Shown: piece after piece, positions 63,952-64,000 of the stretch
Position numbering within the stretch: the first letter of the stretch is position 1
How the letters are laid out: every line of letters begins with the position of its first letter
Source of the DNA: Mycobacterium sp. DL440
GTDB lineage: Bacteria; Actinomycetota; Actinomycetes; Mycobacteriales; Mycobacteriaceae
Assembly (NCBI RefSeq): GCF_011745145.1
Contig: NZ_CP050191.1
Location: 5,248,147 to 5,312,146 of the forward strand
Reading direction: 5' to 3'
Length of the DNA: 64,000 nucleotides
Notes under the pieces: model-generated
Seen by the model: only the letters and a program-made list of their open reading frames with translations
Databases searched by the model: none
What the model was told of the DNA's origin: nothing
Translations under genes and position numbers: made by a program

Positions 63952-64000
63952 GTGGGTGACTTTCCGCCACATTCTCCGGACGACGATGACGACTATGACG
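63952..64000 (+). CDS. espH: EspH, 5' end only
   Basis: A GTG at 63952 after GAAAGAGGCC opens a frame reading VGDFPPHSPDDDDDYD before the window ends. The acidic N-terminus and place after espG1 fit EspH. Incomplete, so confidence rests mostly on gene order. Confidence 0.65.
   Translation, partial: MGDFPPHSPDDDDDYD

Overview
The window is a chromosomal origin region from a high-GC, rapidly growing mycobacterium (Mycolicibacterium type). Gene order matches the mycobacterial dnaA neighbourhood: pcnA, mutT4, murJ, sigM, trxBC, cwlM, parBA, rsmG, jag, yidC, yidD, rnpA and rpmH on one side of dnaA, and dnaN, gnd, recF, dciA-like, gyrB and gyrA on the other. A gnd gene between dnaN and recF, and an ESX-1 cluster beginning within about 42 kb of dnaA, resemble M. 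smegmatis-like species rather than M. tuberculosis. GyrA has Ser at the position equivalent to E. coli Ser83, a state reported for M. fortuitum, M. peregrinum and M. aurum. The species itself cannot be fixed from the sequence alone.

Layout. 1-12.8 kb: tRNA end maturation, a Nudix hydrolase, a DUF6049 membrane protein, the MurJ-pseudokinase fusion, sigM with its anti-sigma factor, the thioredoxin pair behind a SigH-type promoter, and cwlM. 12.8-13.1 kb: a decayed phosphotransferase remnant. 13.2-19.7 kb, all on the minus strand: a conserved hypothetical, parB, parA with three perfect-core parS palindromes embedded in parA and rsmG, then rsmG, jag, yidC, yidD, rnpA, rpmH. 19.7-22.3 kb: dnaA with upstream DnaA boxes, then oriC between dnaA and dnaN. 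22.3-32.3 kb: replication and gyrase genes, a DUF3566 membrane protein, tRNA-Ile, a 40-codon DLW-39-like gene whose stop lies inside tRNA-Ala, and tRNA-Ala. 32.5-36.8 kb: a lipoprotein, cwsA, ppiA, a PH-domain protein, crgA, a DUF881 protein and trpG/pabA. 36.7-46.4 kb: the growth and division signalling operon, transcribed as fhaA-fhaB-pstP-rodA-pbpA-pknA-pknB. 46.7 kb: tRNA-Leu(CAG) with a strong hairpin terminator.

From 46.8 kb the content is more accessory: a DinB-fold protein with a Cys-rich partner, rmlA, a DODA-type extradiol dioxygenase, a three-gene GTPase/GAP1/fibronectin-like operon (50.1-55.8 kb), a PPOX-type flavin or F420 protein, a pirin, a small DivIVA-domain protein, a WhiB5-like protein divergent from an Rv0023-like HTH regulator, and the left edge of an ESX-1 locus (espI-like; espE, espF, espG1, start of espH).

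Functionally, much of the window is one peptidoglycan and polar-growth network: MurJ, CwlM, FhaA, PknA/B, PstP, RodA/PbpA, CwsA and CrgA, placed beside replication initiation and chromosome partitioning. The strongest non-biological signal is at 60494-60563. That stretch matches an error-laden Illumina Nextera read-through adapter, including an 8-base index slot, and sits exactly where the espI-like gene loses its reading frame. I read it as an assembly artefact, so the broken espI is probably not real.
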